The position numbers and the translations under genes were made by a program. Shown piece after piece: positions 10,007-19,396 of a DNA stretch of 64,000 nucleotides. Below the pieces are notes generated by a model, which made no database searches, had not been told where the DNA came from, and saw nothing but the letters and a program-made list of their open reading frames with translations. This DNA is from Clostridiales bacterium 38-18. Lineage in GTDB: Bacteria; Bacillota; Clostridia; Peptostreptococcales; Acidaminobacteraceae. Where the stretch lies: NCBI GenBank assembly GCA_001897605.1, contig MKTL01000002.1:100856-164855 (forward strand), read 5' to 3'. The stretch's first letter is position 1; the number at the start of each line of letters is the position of its first letter.

Positions 10007-13000
10007 TTAGTCTTGATTTTTGGGCTGATCTTTTTTGTGGAAGAGATCAAATAGAACCGGAATAAAGAGTAAGGTTAACAAGGTTGCGTAGATGAGACCA
10101 CCGATTGTTGTTATCGCCATTGGCTGCATCATTTCAGTACCCTGTCCTGCACCAACTGACATCGTTGAAAGAGCAATAATGGTAGTAAGTGCCGTCATTA
10201 ATATAGGTCTTAGTCGGTCTCTACCGGTTTTGATTAAGGCCTCCCGCTTTGACATTCCTTCCTCACGCATTTTATTGGCATAGTCTACAAATACGATACC
10301 ATTGTTGACGACAACCCCTGTTAGAATAATCATACCTAAGAAAGCGACGATGGAAAGAGGCTTTCCAGTCATCAAAAGTGCAAAGAAGCCACCTGTAAAC
10401 GCCAAAGGAATAGTAAACATAACGATAAATGGTGATAATAAAGACTGGAACTGAGCTACCATTATTAGGTAAATAAAAACAAGTGCTAGAAGAAGCATTT
10501 TACCTAAATCTCTAAAGGAATCGTTAATCGTTTGGTTTTCACCTGTCATCGTTACAGAATAACCATTTGGAATTTCAAGGTTGTCAAGCCCCGCCTGAAT
10601 TTTATCCGAGACGATTCCGATATTGTAGTTCGTCTCAAGTGCACCTGTTACGGTTACATAGCGTTGCTGATTCGTTCTTCTGATTGATTTGAAGCCATTA
10701 GATTCTTCAAGTGATGCGATATCTGAAATTTTTACGGTTTCACCCTGAGGTGATGTAATCTCAAGTGCCATGATATCACTTCTCGATAAGGATTTCGTAC
10801 TTTCTTCATCTAGAACGACGACACCTAAATCATTGCCATCTACATTAATATTAGTAGCTGCTGAATCAGTGGTTAGCGCTTTATTGATTTCCATAAAAAC
10901 CTGAGCAACTGTCAAACCCTTTGAGATACTTTTTTCTTTATCTACAACTATTTGCAGCTCAGGTGAGGTTACCTCAACACCACTTGACACGTCTTTAGTG
11001 CCTTCAACCGATTTAACTATATCTGAGATACGGATTGCCAAATCTTCTAGCGTATCAAAGTCTCTACCTTTAATTTCGATGGTAATTTCACCACCAGTTA
11101 AGGAGCCCATATTCATATCTGTTCCTGTGACGCTTAATTCGTATTGATCAGAGCCAGCGACCTTTAAGATTTCATCTCCTAACGCTTGAGTTGAAAGAGA
11201 ACGTTCATCTGACAGCGTAACATAGAAGGTCGCAGAGTTTCCAGAACCTCCAGCACCACTCAGACCACCTCCCATACCGCCAAACATACCTCCACCTACA
11301 GAAGCGCCAATGCTTTCGATCCCATCAAGGCTCTGTATTTTTGATGTTACATCATCAGCTGCTGTTCTAAGATCCTCAAACGTTGCTTCAAGAGGCATGT
11401 TGAGTGTCACCGTGAGCTGACCGGAATCCATACTAGGGAAAAGTTCAGTACCTACCGAGGTAATACCGTATATACTCCCTGCAAAAAGACCAATGACTAA
11501 TATGATAATGATCCACTTATGATCTAAGGAAAAATTTAGTATTTTTGAGTAGCCATTTTTAAGACCTGAGAACACACGATGATCTTGATTGACCTCTTTT
11601 ACGAGGATTTTAGATGCCATGGTTGGAACGAGAGTGAGTGCTACCATTAAACTCGCAAGTAGCGAAAAGGCAATCGTCAATGCCATATCTGTAAAAATCT
11701 CTCTAGTAAACCCTTCTATAAAGACAATAGGCAAAAAGACGGCAACTGTCGTTAAAGTAGAGGCCATAATAGCACCTGAAACTTGCTTAGCGCCTTCAAC
11801 AGAAGCTTCAATAGCTGATTTACCTTCACTTCTCATACGATAGATGTTCTCAATCACGACGATGGAGTTATCCACCAGCATCCCTACACCCAGAGCTAAG
11901 CCACCCATAGAGATGATGTTAAGTGTGATGTCACTGAAATACATTAGAACAAAGGCAGTGACAACGCTGATAGGTATTGAAAAGCCGACGACCAATGTCG
12001 GTTTTAAGTCTCTTAAGAAAATAAGTAGAATGACAATTGCTAGTAAGCCACCATAGATAAGATTATTCAAAAGTGAATCTACGACAATGTCAATGTACTC
12101 TCCTTGATTCATCAAGGTTACCATTTGCAAATCTGGATAGGTTTGTTTTAAGTCATCCATTTTATCAAGCACACGATTTGTAATATCAGAGGTTACATAC
12201 TCTGTTTGTTTTTGGAGCGTTAGAGTAATGGCATCGATGCCATTGACCTTAGAATACATATCATCTGTGTTGTCAACGAGCATAATATCGGCAACCTCAG
12301 ACAGCTTAATGGGGTCAACGCCCTCTATTGGAAGAGACATGATGACAAGATCTGAAAGTGCTTGATCGTCTTCAATTGCATCACCAGTTCTTACGAGATA
12401 ATCAACGCCTTGCTCGGTAATATATCCCGTAGGCATACTAAAGTTCTGGCCTTTTAAAATCCCGGAAATCATATCCTTAGTTATAGAAATTTGAGGAATA
12501 TCAGGCTGTGTGGCTGCTTCGGTAGGCTGTGTAGCCATATAAGCCAGTTGCTCAGGTGTGAGTTTTGCCAGTGCTTCAGCCTTAGCTGCCTCAATTTGAG
12601 CTTCAATGGCATCTTTAATTTCCTTGTTAACTGCATCAATTTTTTCTTGACGAATTAACACGTGAATTTCATTTTCTACAAGTCCAGAGGATTCGACAGA
12701 TGCAACCCCTTCAACACTTTCAATTTCAGGGATGATTTTTGTTTCTAGAAATGATGAGGATTCACCAATACTCTGACCTTCCACAGCCGCAGATACGACC
12801 ATTATAGGCACCATATCTGGATTGAGCTTCATAATAGTTGACGAGCCGACGCCTTCAGGAAGATAGCTACCAAGCATATCTAGGTTTTCTCTCATTTCAA
12901 TAACTGCAGAATCCATGTTGGTGGTTTCGGCAAATTCGAGGATGACCAAAGACATATTTTCTCTCGATATGGACTGAACATTTTTAATATTGCTAATAGA

Positions 13001-13213
13001 AGCCATACTTTGCTCAATTGGCTTTGTGACTACCAGTTCAACCTCCTCTGGACTAGCGCCAATATAAGGCGTAATGATGACTGAGTAGGGGAGGTTCACG
13101 CTGGGTAATAGATCCGTCGAAATGTTGCTAAATGAAACAAAACCGAGTATGAGCACAAGGATAATTGCAACGACGACGGTAAACGGTTTTCTAACACTGT
13201 AATTTGAAAGCAT
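10007..13213 (-). CDS. RND-family (HAE1/AcrB-like) efflux transporter
   Basis: 1068 residues with the twelve-helix RND plan: one span at the N-terminus (about 12-30), a large extracytoplasmic loop, five or six spans (about 385-590), a second loop and a final set of spans. Signatures include GASPEEVELVVTKPIEQ, GVGMLVDNSIVVIENIYR (the charged helix 4 motif) and GRDRLRPILMTALTT. An Ala-, Glu- and Gln-rich insertion near residues 195-235 and a Gly/Met-rich stretch near 640-660 sit in the loops. Such proteins in Gram-positives (SwrC-like) export lipopeptides, fatty acids or drugs. No membrane-fusion or TolC-type partner is next to it. The TetR gene directly upstream, 45 bases away, likely represses it. 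Confidence 0.9.
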   Translation of the reverse strand: MLSNYSVRKPFTVVVAIILVLILGFVSFSNISTDLLPSVNLPYSVIITPYIGASPEEVELVVTKPIEQSMASISNIKNVQSISRENMSLVILEFAETTNMDSAVIEMRENLDMLGSYLPEGVGSSTIMKLNPDMVPIMVVSAAVEGQSIGESSSFLETKIIPEIESVEGVASVESSGLVENEIHVLIRQEKIDAVNKEIKDAIEAQIEAAKAEALAKLTPEQLAYMATQPTEAATQPDIPQISITKDMISGILKGQNFSMPTGYITEQGVDYLVRTGDAIEDDQALSDLVIMSLPIEGVDPIKLSEVADIMLVDNTDDMYSKVNGIDAITLTLQKQTEYVTSDITNRVLDKMDDLKQTYPDLQMVTLMNQGEYIDIVVDSLLNNLIYGGLLAIVILLIFLRDLKPTLVVGFSIPISVVTAFVLMYFSDITLNIISMGGLALGVGMLVDNSIVVIENIYRMRSEGKSAIEASVEGAKQVSGAIMASTLTTVAVFLPIVFIEGFTREIFTDMALTIAFSLLASLMVALTLVPTMASKILVKEVNQDHRVFSGLKNGYSKILNFSLDHKWIIIILVIGLFAGSIYGITSVGTELFPSMDSGQLTVTLNMPLEATFEDLRTAADDVTSKIQSLDGIESIGASVGGGMFGGMGGGLSGAGGSGNSATFYVTLSDERSLSTQALGDEILKVAGSDQYELSVTGTDMNMGSLTGGEITIEIKGRDFDTLEDLAIRISDIVKSVEGTKDVSSGVEVTSPELQIVVDKEKSISKGLTVAQVFMEINKALTTDSAATNINVDGNDLGVVVLDEESTKSLSRSDIMALEITSPQGETVKISDIASLEESNGFKSIRRTNQQRYVTVTGALETNYNIGIVSDKIQAGLDNLEIPNGYSVTMTGENQTINDSFRDLGKMLLLALVFIYLIMVAQFQSLLSPFIVMFTIPLAFTGGFFALLMTGKPLSIVAFLGMIILTGVVVNNGIVFVDYANKMREEGMSKREALIKTGRDRLRPILMTALTTIIALSTMSVGAGQGTEMMQPMAITTIGGLIYATLLTLLFIPVLFDLFHKKDQPKNQD

Positions 13214-13257
13214 ATTAGACTCCTTAAAATGTGTTTGATAAAAATTGAGGGTTGATA

Positions 13258-13851
13258 TTAATTAATGCCTTTCACTAACATTTGAACTAACAAATCCTTC
13301 TCTTTATTAAATGTAGCCTCATCCAATTTAAAAATGTATTTTCTCATTGCAGTTCTATTGAGCATATCAAAGAACAAATCAGAATAATACGATAGAGCTG
13401 AAGAGGAAAATCTACCCTCTGCTTGTCCTAGCTCTAAAATATCCAGTATAATTTGTACCACTTCGAACCGTGCTGTTAATAGTAGCTTTAGGGCTTCCTG
13501 CATACCATTTGGAATTTTAAATTGATTTGGATTCTCAATCATCATCCCTGTTGCCCGCATGTTTTCTTGTACGATATCACTATGGTGATCTATAAAGGCA
13601 TTGAGTTTACCCTCAAAATGATTAAAACACAAAATACTGGTTCTTATCCGTGTTAAATACCGCTCAATATTGAACTTTACGACCTCAATGTACAGTTCGT
13701 CCTTACTTGAAAAATACTCGTAAACAGTTCCTTTTCCGATTCCAGCAGAGTGAGCGATGTCGGTAATATTGGTTTCGTGGAAACCATTTTTGGCAAATAA
13801 TTCTGCAGCAGACATTAGTATTATTTCCCTTTTTTCCTTCTTTCTAGCCAA
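13258..13851 (-). CDS. TetR/AcrR-family repressor
   Basis: 197 residues. N-terminal helix-turn-helix of the TetR type (about 10-55) with AAELFAKNGFHETNITDIAHSAGIGKGTVY, split across the recognition helix GKGTVYEYFSSKDEL; the rest is an all-helical ligand domain. It is transcribed in the same direction as, and just ahead of, the RND exporter, so both can share a promoter and be autoregulated through the palindrome at 13887-13904. Confidence 0.88.
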   Translation of the reverse strand: MARKKEKREIILMSAAELFAKNGFHETNITDIAHSAGIGKGTVYEYFSSKDELYIEVVKFNIERYLTRIRTSILCFNHFEGKLNAFIDHHSDIVQENMRATGMMIENPNQFKIPNGMQEALKLLLTARFEVVQIILDILELGQAEGRFSSSALSYYSDLFFDMLNRTAMRKYIFKLDEATFNKEKDLLVQMLVKGIN

Positions 13852-13886
13852 AACTTCACCTCGCTTAAATAATATGCTTCATTATA

Positions 13887-13904
13887 ACTGACTGGGTGGT
13901 CAGT
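13887..13904. promoter_or_regulatory. Probable TetR operator
   Basis: A perfect inverted repeat ACTGAC-(6)-GTCAGT with the core TGGGTG lies 36 bases upstream of the tetR start codon, a typical site and spacing for an AcrR/TetR autoregulator. Confidence 0.65.
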
Positions 13905-14013
13905 CGCAATATATCGATGTGAAATTTAACATTGCGTTCACAATATTCTGATATGTTTAATTAAGTAATTTAAGGGTAAATCTTATTAAAATAACTATTG
14001 TGAGGTAAATATT

Positions 14014-14412
14014 ATGTGGAAGGATTTTAAAAAATTTGCGATTAGGGGTAATGTTATTGATTTGGCGGTTGCTGTTATAATAGGTGGTGCTTTTGGTAAA
14101 ATAGTGACTTCCTTTGTTAACGACGTTATAATGCCGTTAATAGGCATACTGCTTGGAAAGGTTGATTTCAAGTCCTTAAAATGGGTTCTTGAATCAGCTG
14201 TGGGAGATCAACCAGAGGTTGCTGTGTATTATGGTAATTTTATACAAAATGTGGTTGACTTTGTCATCATTGCTTTTGTGATCTTCATCATGATTCGTTT
14301 GATCGAAAAAGTGAAGGCAAAACCTGAAACAGCGCCAGCAGAGCCTCCTAAGCCAACAGAGGAAGTCGTTTTATTAGGTGAAATAAGAGATTTGTTAAGA
14401 GCAAAAAAGTAA
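14014..14412 (+). CDS. mscL: Large-conductance mechanosensitive channel
   Basis: 132 residues, the usual MscL length. The amphipathic N-terminus and first span show [20 protein letters not shown] and the family motif continuing into [18 protein letters not shown]; the second span is around residues 75-98, and the cytoplasmic helix ends with [13 protein letters not shown]. It opens under osmotic downshock to release solutes. Monocistronic: own terminator follows. The C-terminal linker is Pro- and Ala-rich. Confidence 0.95.
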   Translation: MWKDFKKFAIRGNVIDLAVAVIIGGAFGKIVTSFVNDVIMPLIGILLGKVDFKSLKWVLESAVGDQPEVAVYYGNFIQNVVDFVIIAFVIFIMIRLIEKVKAKPETAPAEPPKPTEEVVLLGEIRDLLRAKK

Positions 14413-14441
14413 GCCAATCAAATACCAATATTTGAAGGTTT

Positions 14442-14490
14442 TCCTGCTTTCATAAGTGTATGAGTGCACTGTGAGAGCAGGATTTTTATT
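14442..14490 (+). terminator. mscL terminator
   Basis: TCCTGCT ... AGCAGGA stem with a partly paired loop, then TTTTTATTT. Confidence 0.75.
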
Positions 14491-14612
14491 TGTGTGGCTA
14501 GAGTCGCTATGATAATTGTGATAAAATAAATTAAGGTAAAATCGATCTATACTAATCGTCTGCAACGCATAATTGAAAGTCTAAGAATTGAAGTCAAATC
14601 AAGGAGGAAGCG

Positions 14613-16967
14613 ATGATTTATATAGAAAATTCTGACTCAAAAACGCCTTTGTTTCATTTGCAAACTTTAAAGAGCAGTTATATTTTAAAGGTTCTTGAGA
14701 ATGGGAAAGTGGTTAACCTACATTATGGTGATCGCGTTGAACATTCCGATTACTTATCTACTTTATACCAAAATTATGACATTCAGGTTGGTTCTGCAGT
14801 TTTATATGAAAAGGGCTCTCAGATTACTTTAGAAACGCTTTTGCTTGAACAATCTACATATGGTAAGGGAGATTATCGACACGCTTCGCTTAAAATAGAA
14901 TTTGATGATGGGATAAGTGTCTCAGATTTTATCTATCATAGTCATGTGATTCATGAACGGATGGTTCATCCTGATGGGATGCCACATGCGAGAGCAGAGG
15001 CTGTCGGCTATACGCTGGAGATTGTACTTAAGGAGACGCAAAGGGAAGTTTTCCAGCATCTCTATTACTCGCCCTTTGAGGCTTCAAATTGCATCGTTAG
15101 ATGGACTAAAATTAACAATCTAACGACATCCTCTTTTTTGATACACGCGATTAAAAGCTTACAGCTAGATTTGCCAAATAGTGATTATGAGTGTCTGTCT
15201 CTTGATGGTACATGGATTCACGAAAGGCAACTCAATCAAGGCAAGCTAAGACCTGGAATTTTGACCATAGATTCAAAAAAAGGTGTTAGTAGCTCAGCAC
15301 ACAATCCCTATATTGGATTAAAGGGTCTACAAACTACTGAAAATCAAGGAGAGGCAATTGGGTTCGCGCTGGTATACAGTGGCAATCATATGGCGAGCGT
15401 TGAAGTTTCACCTTATCAAATGACTCGAGTCACAATAGGACTTTCAGAGGTAGACTTCAGATGGCTATTAAAATCAGGCGAGTCCTTTGATACACCAGAA
15501 TGTGTCATGTCCTTTTCTGGAAATGGTCTTAATGGGCTGAGCCAAAATTTTCATCACATAATTAATCACCATATTGTATCGCCCTATTGGCAGTATCGCT
15601 CTAGACCGATTGGATTTAACAATTGGGAAGCAACCTACTTTGATTTTAATCAAAAGAAGCTTTTGTCTATGGCTAAGATTGGCAAACAACTGGGTATGGA
15701 GCTTTTTGTTATGGATGACGGGTGGTTTAAAAATCGAACTGATGATACTAAGGCACTTGGAGACTGGACGGCTGACGATAAAAAACTGCCAAACGGACTT
15801 TCTGGAATTGGTAAAGCCATAAGAAAGCTAGGGCTACAATTTGGCATTTGGGTGGAGCCTGAGATGATTTCTGAGGATAGCGATCTATATCGAAAACACT
15901 CAGAGTGGGCGATTCGCTTACCAGATCGAGCGCCAAGCCTTGGTCGAAATCAGTTGGTTTTAGACTTATCCAATCCCGAAGTGGTGGACTATCTATTTAA
16001 GTCAATATCTAATGTGATAATGTCGTCAGGTGCCACATTTGTAAAATGGGATATGAATCGAAATTTTTCAGATTTGCATAGCTTTTATCTTTCTAAATAC
16101 AATCAAAGTGAGCTGACACATAGGTATGTACTGGGTCTCTATCGACTACTGGATCAACTGACACAAGCCTATCCTGAAGTACTTTTTGAGTCCTGTGCCA
16201 GTGGAGGCAACCGATACGATATGGGCATGCTATATTACATGCCACAGATATGGACCAGTGATAATACGGATGCAATCGAACGAATCGAAATTCAGCAGGG
16301 TACGGGAATGGTATATCCATTATCGACGATGAGTGCGCATGTCAGTGGTCAACCCTCACATCAGGTTTTAAGAAAGACACCTATTGAAACAAGATTTAAT
16401 GTAGCCTGCTTTGGCATTTTGGGCTACGAGATGAACCTATTGCATTTGACACCTTTTGATAAAAAAGTCATTATAAAGCAGATTGAATTTTATAAAAAAC
16501 ACCGCAGCCTATTTCAGTTTGGAACCTTATATCGTCATGACAACACTTCCAACGTTGATCGTACGGTGTGGACGGTAATGGATGAAACAAGGTCAAAATT
16601 TATAACCGGCTATTTCTTAAAGCTACATCGCCCTTGTCCACCGCTTGAAACGATTAAAATTATTGATTTAGATCAGAGCTCAGTATATAAAATAGCCAAT
16701 CGATTACAATATCAGGATATACGAGCATTTGGCGAGCTGATCAATCCCTATATACCAATCAAGCTCAAGGAGAATGGTATTTTGCAAACCGTGATTGCCA
16801 ATCGATATCTCTATCCATTAGAGGTGCAACAAATAAATGTAACAGGTGAAATTGCAACTAAAATCGGTCTGAAGCTTTACACGCAATTCACTGGAACAGG
16901 TATAAGCGATAGGACCAGACTGATGACAGATTTTGGGTCGAGGCTCTACATTGGCGAACGGGAATAA
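14613..16967 (+). CDS. Alpha-galactosidase, GH36
   Basis: 784 residues, close to Geobacillus AgaA/AgaN-type GH36 enzymes. An N-terminal beta-sandwich (about 1-330) precedes the (beta/alpha)8 barrel that begins at RPIGFNNWEATYFDF. Barrel motifs FVMDDGWF, GIWVEPEM, VKWDMNR (nucleophile Asp480) and SDNTDA (acid/base Asp550) are intact, as is ESCASGGNRYDMG. It releases terminal alpha-galactose from raffinose-type oligosaccharides or galactosides. No signal peptide, so it acts in the cytosol. There is no sugar transporter or regulator beside it, which is unusual for an alpha-galactosidase. AAGGAGG precedes the ATG. Confidence 0.93.
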   Translation: MIYIENSDSKTPLFHLQTLKSSYILKVLENGKVVNLHYGDRVEHSDYLSTLYQNYDIQVGSAVLYEKGSQITLETLLLEQSTYGKGDYRHASLKIEFDDGISVSDFIYHSHVIHERMVHPDGMPHARAEAVGYTLEIVLKETQREVFQHLYYSPFEASNCIVRWTKINNLTTSSFLIHAIKSLQLDLPNSDYECLSLDGTWIHERQLNQGKLRPGILTIDSKKGVSSSAHNPYIGLKGLQTTENQGEAIGFALVYSGNHMASVEVSPYQMTRVTIGLSEVDFRWLLKSGESFDTPECVMSFSGNGLNGLSQNFHHIINHHIVSPYWQYRSRPIGFNNWEATYFDFNQKKLLSMAKIGKQLGMELFVMDDGWFKNRTDDTKALGDWTADDKKLPNGLSGIGKAIRKLGLQFGIWVEPEMISEDSDLYRKHSEWAIRLPDRAPSLGRNQLVLDLSNPEVVDYLFKSISNVIMSSGATFVKWDMNRNFSDLHSFYLSKYNQSELTHRYVLGLYRLLDQLTQAYPEVLFESCASGGNRYDMGMLYYMPQIWTSDNTDAIERIEIQQGTGMVYPLSTMSAHVSGQPSHQVLRKTPIETRFNVACFGILGYEMNLLHLTPFDKKVIIKQIEFYKKHRSLFQFGTLYRHDNTSNVDRTVWTVMDETRSKFITGYFLKLHRPCPPLETIKIIDLDQSSVYKIANRLQYQDIRAFGELINPYIPIKLKENGILQTVIANRYLYPLEVQQINVTGEIATKIGLKLYTQFTGTGISDRTRLMTDFGSRLYIGERE

Positions 16968-17027
16968 ATCTTGTAATCACTCTACACTCACTATAGAATA
17001 AAAATATGATAAAACTAGGAGAAGATT

Positions 17028-17798
17028 ATGAATACTGAAAGTAGAGAAACGAGAGATCGAAGAATTGCGGTTCTTATTGATGCAGATAATGTTTCTGACA
17101 AGTATATCAAATCCATTATAGATGAAGTTTCTAACCATGGGACACCGACGTATAAAAGAATCTATGGGGATTGGACGAAGCCGCAATTGGCATCTTGGAA
17201 GAACGTATTGCTCAACCATTCGATTTCACCAATACAACAATATGGCTACACAACGGGAAAAAATTCTACCGATGCTGCTTTGATTATCGATGCGATGGAT
17301 ATCCTATATTCTAGTAATGTAGATGGCTTTTGTATCGTATCAAGTGACAGTGACTTTACACGGTTAGCCTCTAGATTAAGAGAAGCTGGTATGTATGTTT
17401 TAGGTATGGGGGAAAAGAAAACGCCTACTCCATTTATTGCCGCTTGCGAAAAATTCAAGTACCTTGAGGTGTTAACGGCGACCACCTTGGATCGCCCTGA
17501 GGTAAACAAGTCAAAGACCCATAATGTTAAGGATGCCATGATAACTAAGGAAGAGTTAATCGATGTAATAAAAGCAATTATCAGTGAAATCTCGGATGAT
17601 GATGGTTGGGCGTTCTTAGGTGAGCTTGGAAGCACACTTAACAAAAGATATCCTGATTTTGACACTCGGAACTATGGCTTTTCTAAGTTAACCCCTTTGG
17701 TTTCTTCATTGAAGCAATTTGATATTCGGTCTAGAAAAACCAATAACCCTAGCGTCAGCCTCAAGTACATTCGCATAAAGGAAAAGGGAGAGAACTAA
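17028..17798 (+). CDS. NYN-domain (PIN-like) nuclease with LOTUS/OST-HTH tail
   Basis: 256 residues. The NYN domain (about 10-150) begins with RRIAVLIDADNVSDKY, has acidic residues in GKNSTDAALIIDAMD and the FCIVSSDSDFTRLASRLREAG block; together these are the Asp-rich metal site of LabA-like PIN nucleases. Residues about 175-250 form an OST-HTH/LOTUS module (GWAFLGELGSTLNKRYPDFD, GFSKLTPLVSSL), a putative RNA-binding domain. Such proteins are thought to be RNases; the target is unknown. It starts a same-strand run and ends 2 bases before the EFR1 gene. Confidence 0.85.
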   Translation: MNTESRETRDRRIAVLIDADNVSDKYIKSIIDEVSNHGTPTYKRIYGDWTKPQLASWKNVLLNHSISPIQQYGYTTGKNSTDAALIIDAMDILYSSNVDGFCIVSSDSDFTRLASRLREAGMYVLGMGEKKTPTPFIAACEKFKYLEVLTATTLDRPEVNKSKTHNVKDAMITKEELIDVIKAIISEISDDDGWAFLGELGSTLNKRYPDFDTRNYGFSKLTPLVSSLKQFDIRSRKTNNPSVSLKYIRIKEKGEN

Positions 17799-17800
17799 CC

Positions 17801-18577
17801 ATGAAAATTTTGGCATTTTATTTTTCAGGGACTGGCAATACAGCGTTTATCGTAAACCAATTACAAAATTCGTTTGGTAAGAACAATGTTGAGATGGAAT
17901 GCATCAATATAGAAAATTATGAAGCTACAGATGACGATAAAATTGCGAGTGCAGATTATCTTCTGTTTGCATACCCAGTCTATGGAGCGATGGCACCAAT
18001 GATCATGTGGCGATTTGTTAAGCAAATTGCTTCACACCTAGAGGACAAGCAAGCAATTGTCATTGCCAATCAAATGCTATTTTCAGGAGATGGTGGTTCT
18101 TATCTTGCTAGAATTTTGAGAAAATGCCATGCTCAGATCGTTGCTATTGAACATTTCAAAATGCCTACCAATTTATCTGATGTTAAAATGTTCAAAGTGA
18201 AAAATGGCTCTCAGGCAAAGGCATTGGCACTTAAAGCAGAGCAGCAAATCGATCTGTTTTGCTCTGATTTTGTTAAAGGTATAAGATTTAAACGAGGTGA
18301 TGGTGCTGGTTCAATTTTATTGGGATCACTACTTCGCATTCCATTTTCTAAAGGTGAAAGAAAATGGGTTAAGAAAGTTAAAATAAATGAAAGCAAGTGT
18401 ACAAGGTGCGGAAAGTGTGAGCGAGAATGTCCAGTGGAGGCACTGCGTTTGGTTGACGGAAAAATCAGCCAAGTGGCAGATTGTACGCTTTGTTATAGAT
18501 GTGTAAATCGATGTCCAGATTTGGCGATTTCTATTTTAGGCAAAAATGGACCTTCTAAAAGATACGAAGGATTATGA
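17801..18577 (+). CDS. EFR1-family flavodoxin / ferredoxin protein
   Basis: 258 residues. An N-terminal flavodoxin-like domain (YFSGTGNTAFIV binds FMN phosphate; AYPVYGAMAPM) is fused to a C-terminal pair of 4Fe-4S motifs (CTRCGKCERECP and CTLCYRCVNRCP, about residues 200-245). EFR1 proteins are electron carriers of anaerobes with unknown partners. The gene begins 2 bases after the NYN gene and ends 7 bases before dapF, so the three are co-transcribed. Confidence 0.88.
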   Translation: MKILAFYFSGTGNTAFIVNQLQNSFGKNNVEMECINIENYEATDDDKIASADYLLFAYPVYGAMAPMIMWRFVKQIASHLEDKQAIVIANQMLFSGDGGSYLARILRKCHAQIVAIEHFKMPTNLSDVKMFKVKNGSQAKALALKAEQQIDLFCSDFVKGIRFKRGDGAGSILLGSLLRIPFSKGERKWVKKVKINESKCTRCGKCERECPVEALRLVDGKISQVADCTLCYRCVNRCPDLAISILGKNGPSKRYEGL

Positions 18578-18584
18578 GGTTGAA

Positions 18585-19388
18585 ATGGTTAGATACAAGA
18601 AGGTACAAAGTAATGGTAACAATTTCTTATTACTCGATAATAGAGGTCAGATTTACTCTGACGTAAAGCTTAGGGACATGACCATAAGAGATTGTGATAT
18701 TAAAAAAGGAATTGGTGCAGATGGTATGCTGGTGATAGAGCCGTCTAATGATGCCGAGTTTAAAATGAGAATTATCAATGCCAATGGCTTTGAAAGTGAA
18801 ATGTGTGGTAATGGCGCAAGATGTATCGCTAAATACGCCTATGATCATGGTATAGCAGACAAGATGATGTCCTTTGAGACCTTAGCGGGTAAAATTGGAG
18901 CAGTCGTCACCGATACACGCGTGAAGGTTACCATGGGAGACTACGAGTTACCTGACCAAAACGTTTTTGTACTCGATGGGGTCAATTATCGTTTTATGAC
19001 ACTGGGTGTCCCACATGTGGTCGTATTCGAGGATGAGAATAAGCCACTTTCAAGAGCTGAGATGAAGCAAATTGGTTATCGCTTTGATATGAACCATGAT
19101 GTCTTTGAACGTGGTACCAATGTGAATTTTGTTAGGAAAATAGGAAAAGATGAGATTGAGGTCATCACCTACGAACGCGGTGTTGAAGACATCACTGATT
19201 CTTGTGGGACGGGTTCGTGTGCCAGTGCAGTTATGGCAGCAAGCTTTTATGGCATGCACTCACCGATTAGTGTTCAAAATATTGGTGGCGTTAATATGGT
19301 TCACTTTGTACAGTCGGCTTCTGATGTGACCGTAGAGCTAGAGGGTCATGTCGGTTATTCAGGGAGTATTGAATGTGAGGATTTATAG
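18585..19388 (+). CDS. dapF: Diaminopimelate epimerase
   Basis: 267 residues. DapF interconverts LL- and meso-diaminopimelate for lysine and/or cell wall synthesis. Both catalytic-cysteine motifs are present: EMCGNGARCIAKYA (near residue 70) and SCGTGSCASAVMA (near 210); the N-terminus KVQSNGNNFLLLD is typical. I chose ATG 18585 because GAGG sits 6 bases upstream and conserved sequence begins there; an in-frame ATG at 18546 would overlap the EFR1 gene by 32 bases. In view of the D-Asp bridge genes elsewhere in the window, its DAP may mainly serve lysine synthesis; this is inference. Confidence 0.9.
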   Translation: MVRYKKVQSNGNNFLLLDNRGQIYSDVKLRDMTIRDCDIKKGIGADGMLVIEPSNDAEFKMRIINANGFESEMCGNGARCIAKYAYDHGIADKMMSFETLAGKIGAVVTDTRVKVTMGDYELPDQNVFVLDGVNYRFMTLGVPHVVVFEDENKPLSRAEMKQIGYRFDMNHDVFERGTNVNFVRKIGKDEIEVITYERGVEDITDSCGTGSCASAVMAASFYGMHSPISVQNIGGVNMVHFVQSASDVTVELEGHVGYSGSIECEDL

Positions 19389-19396
19389 GGGTAGTT

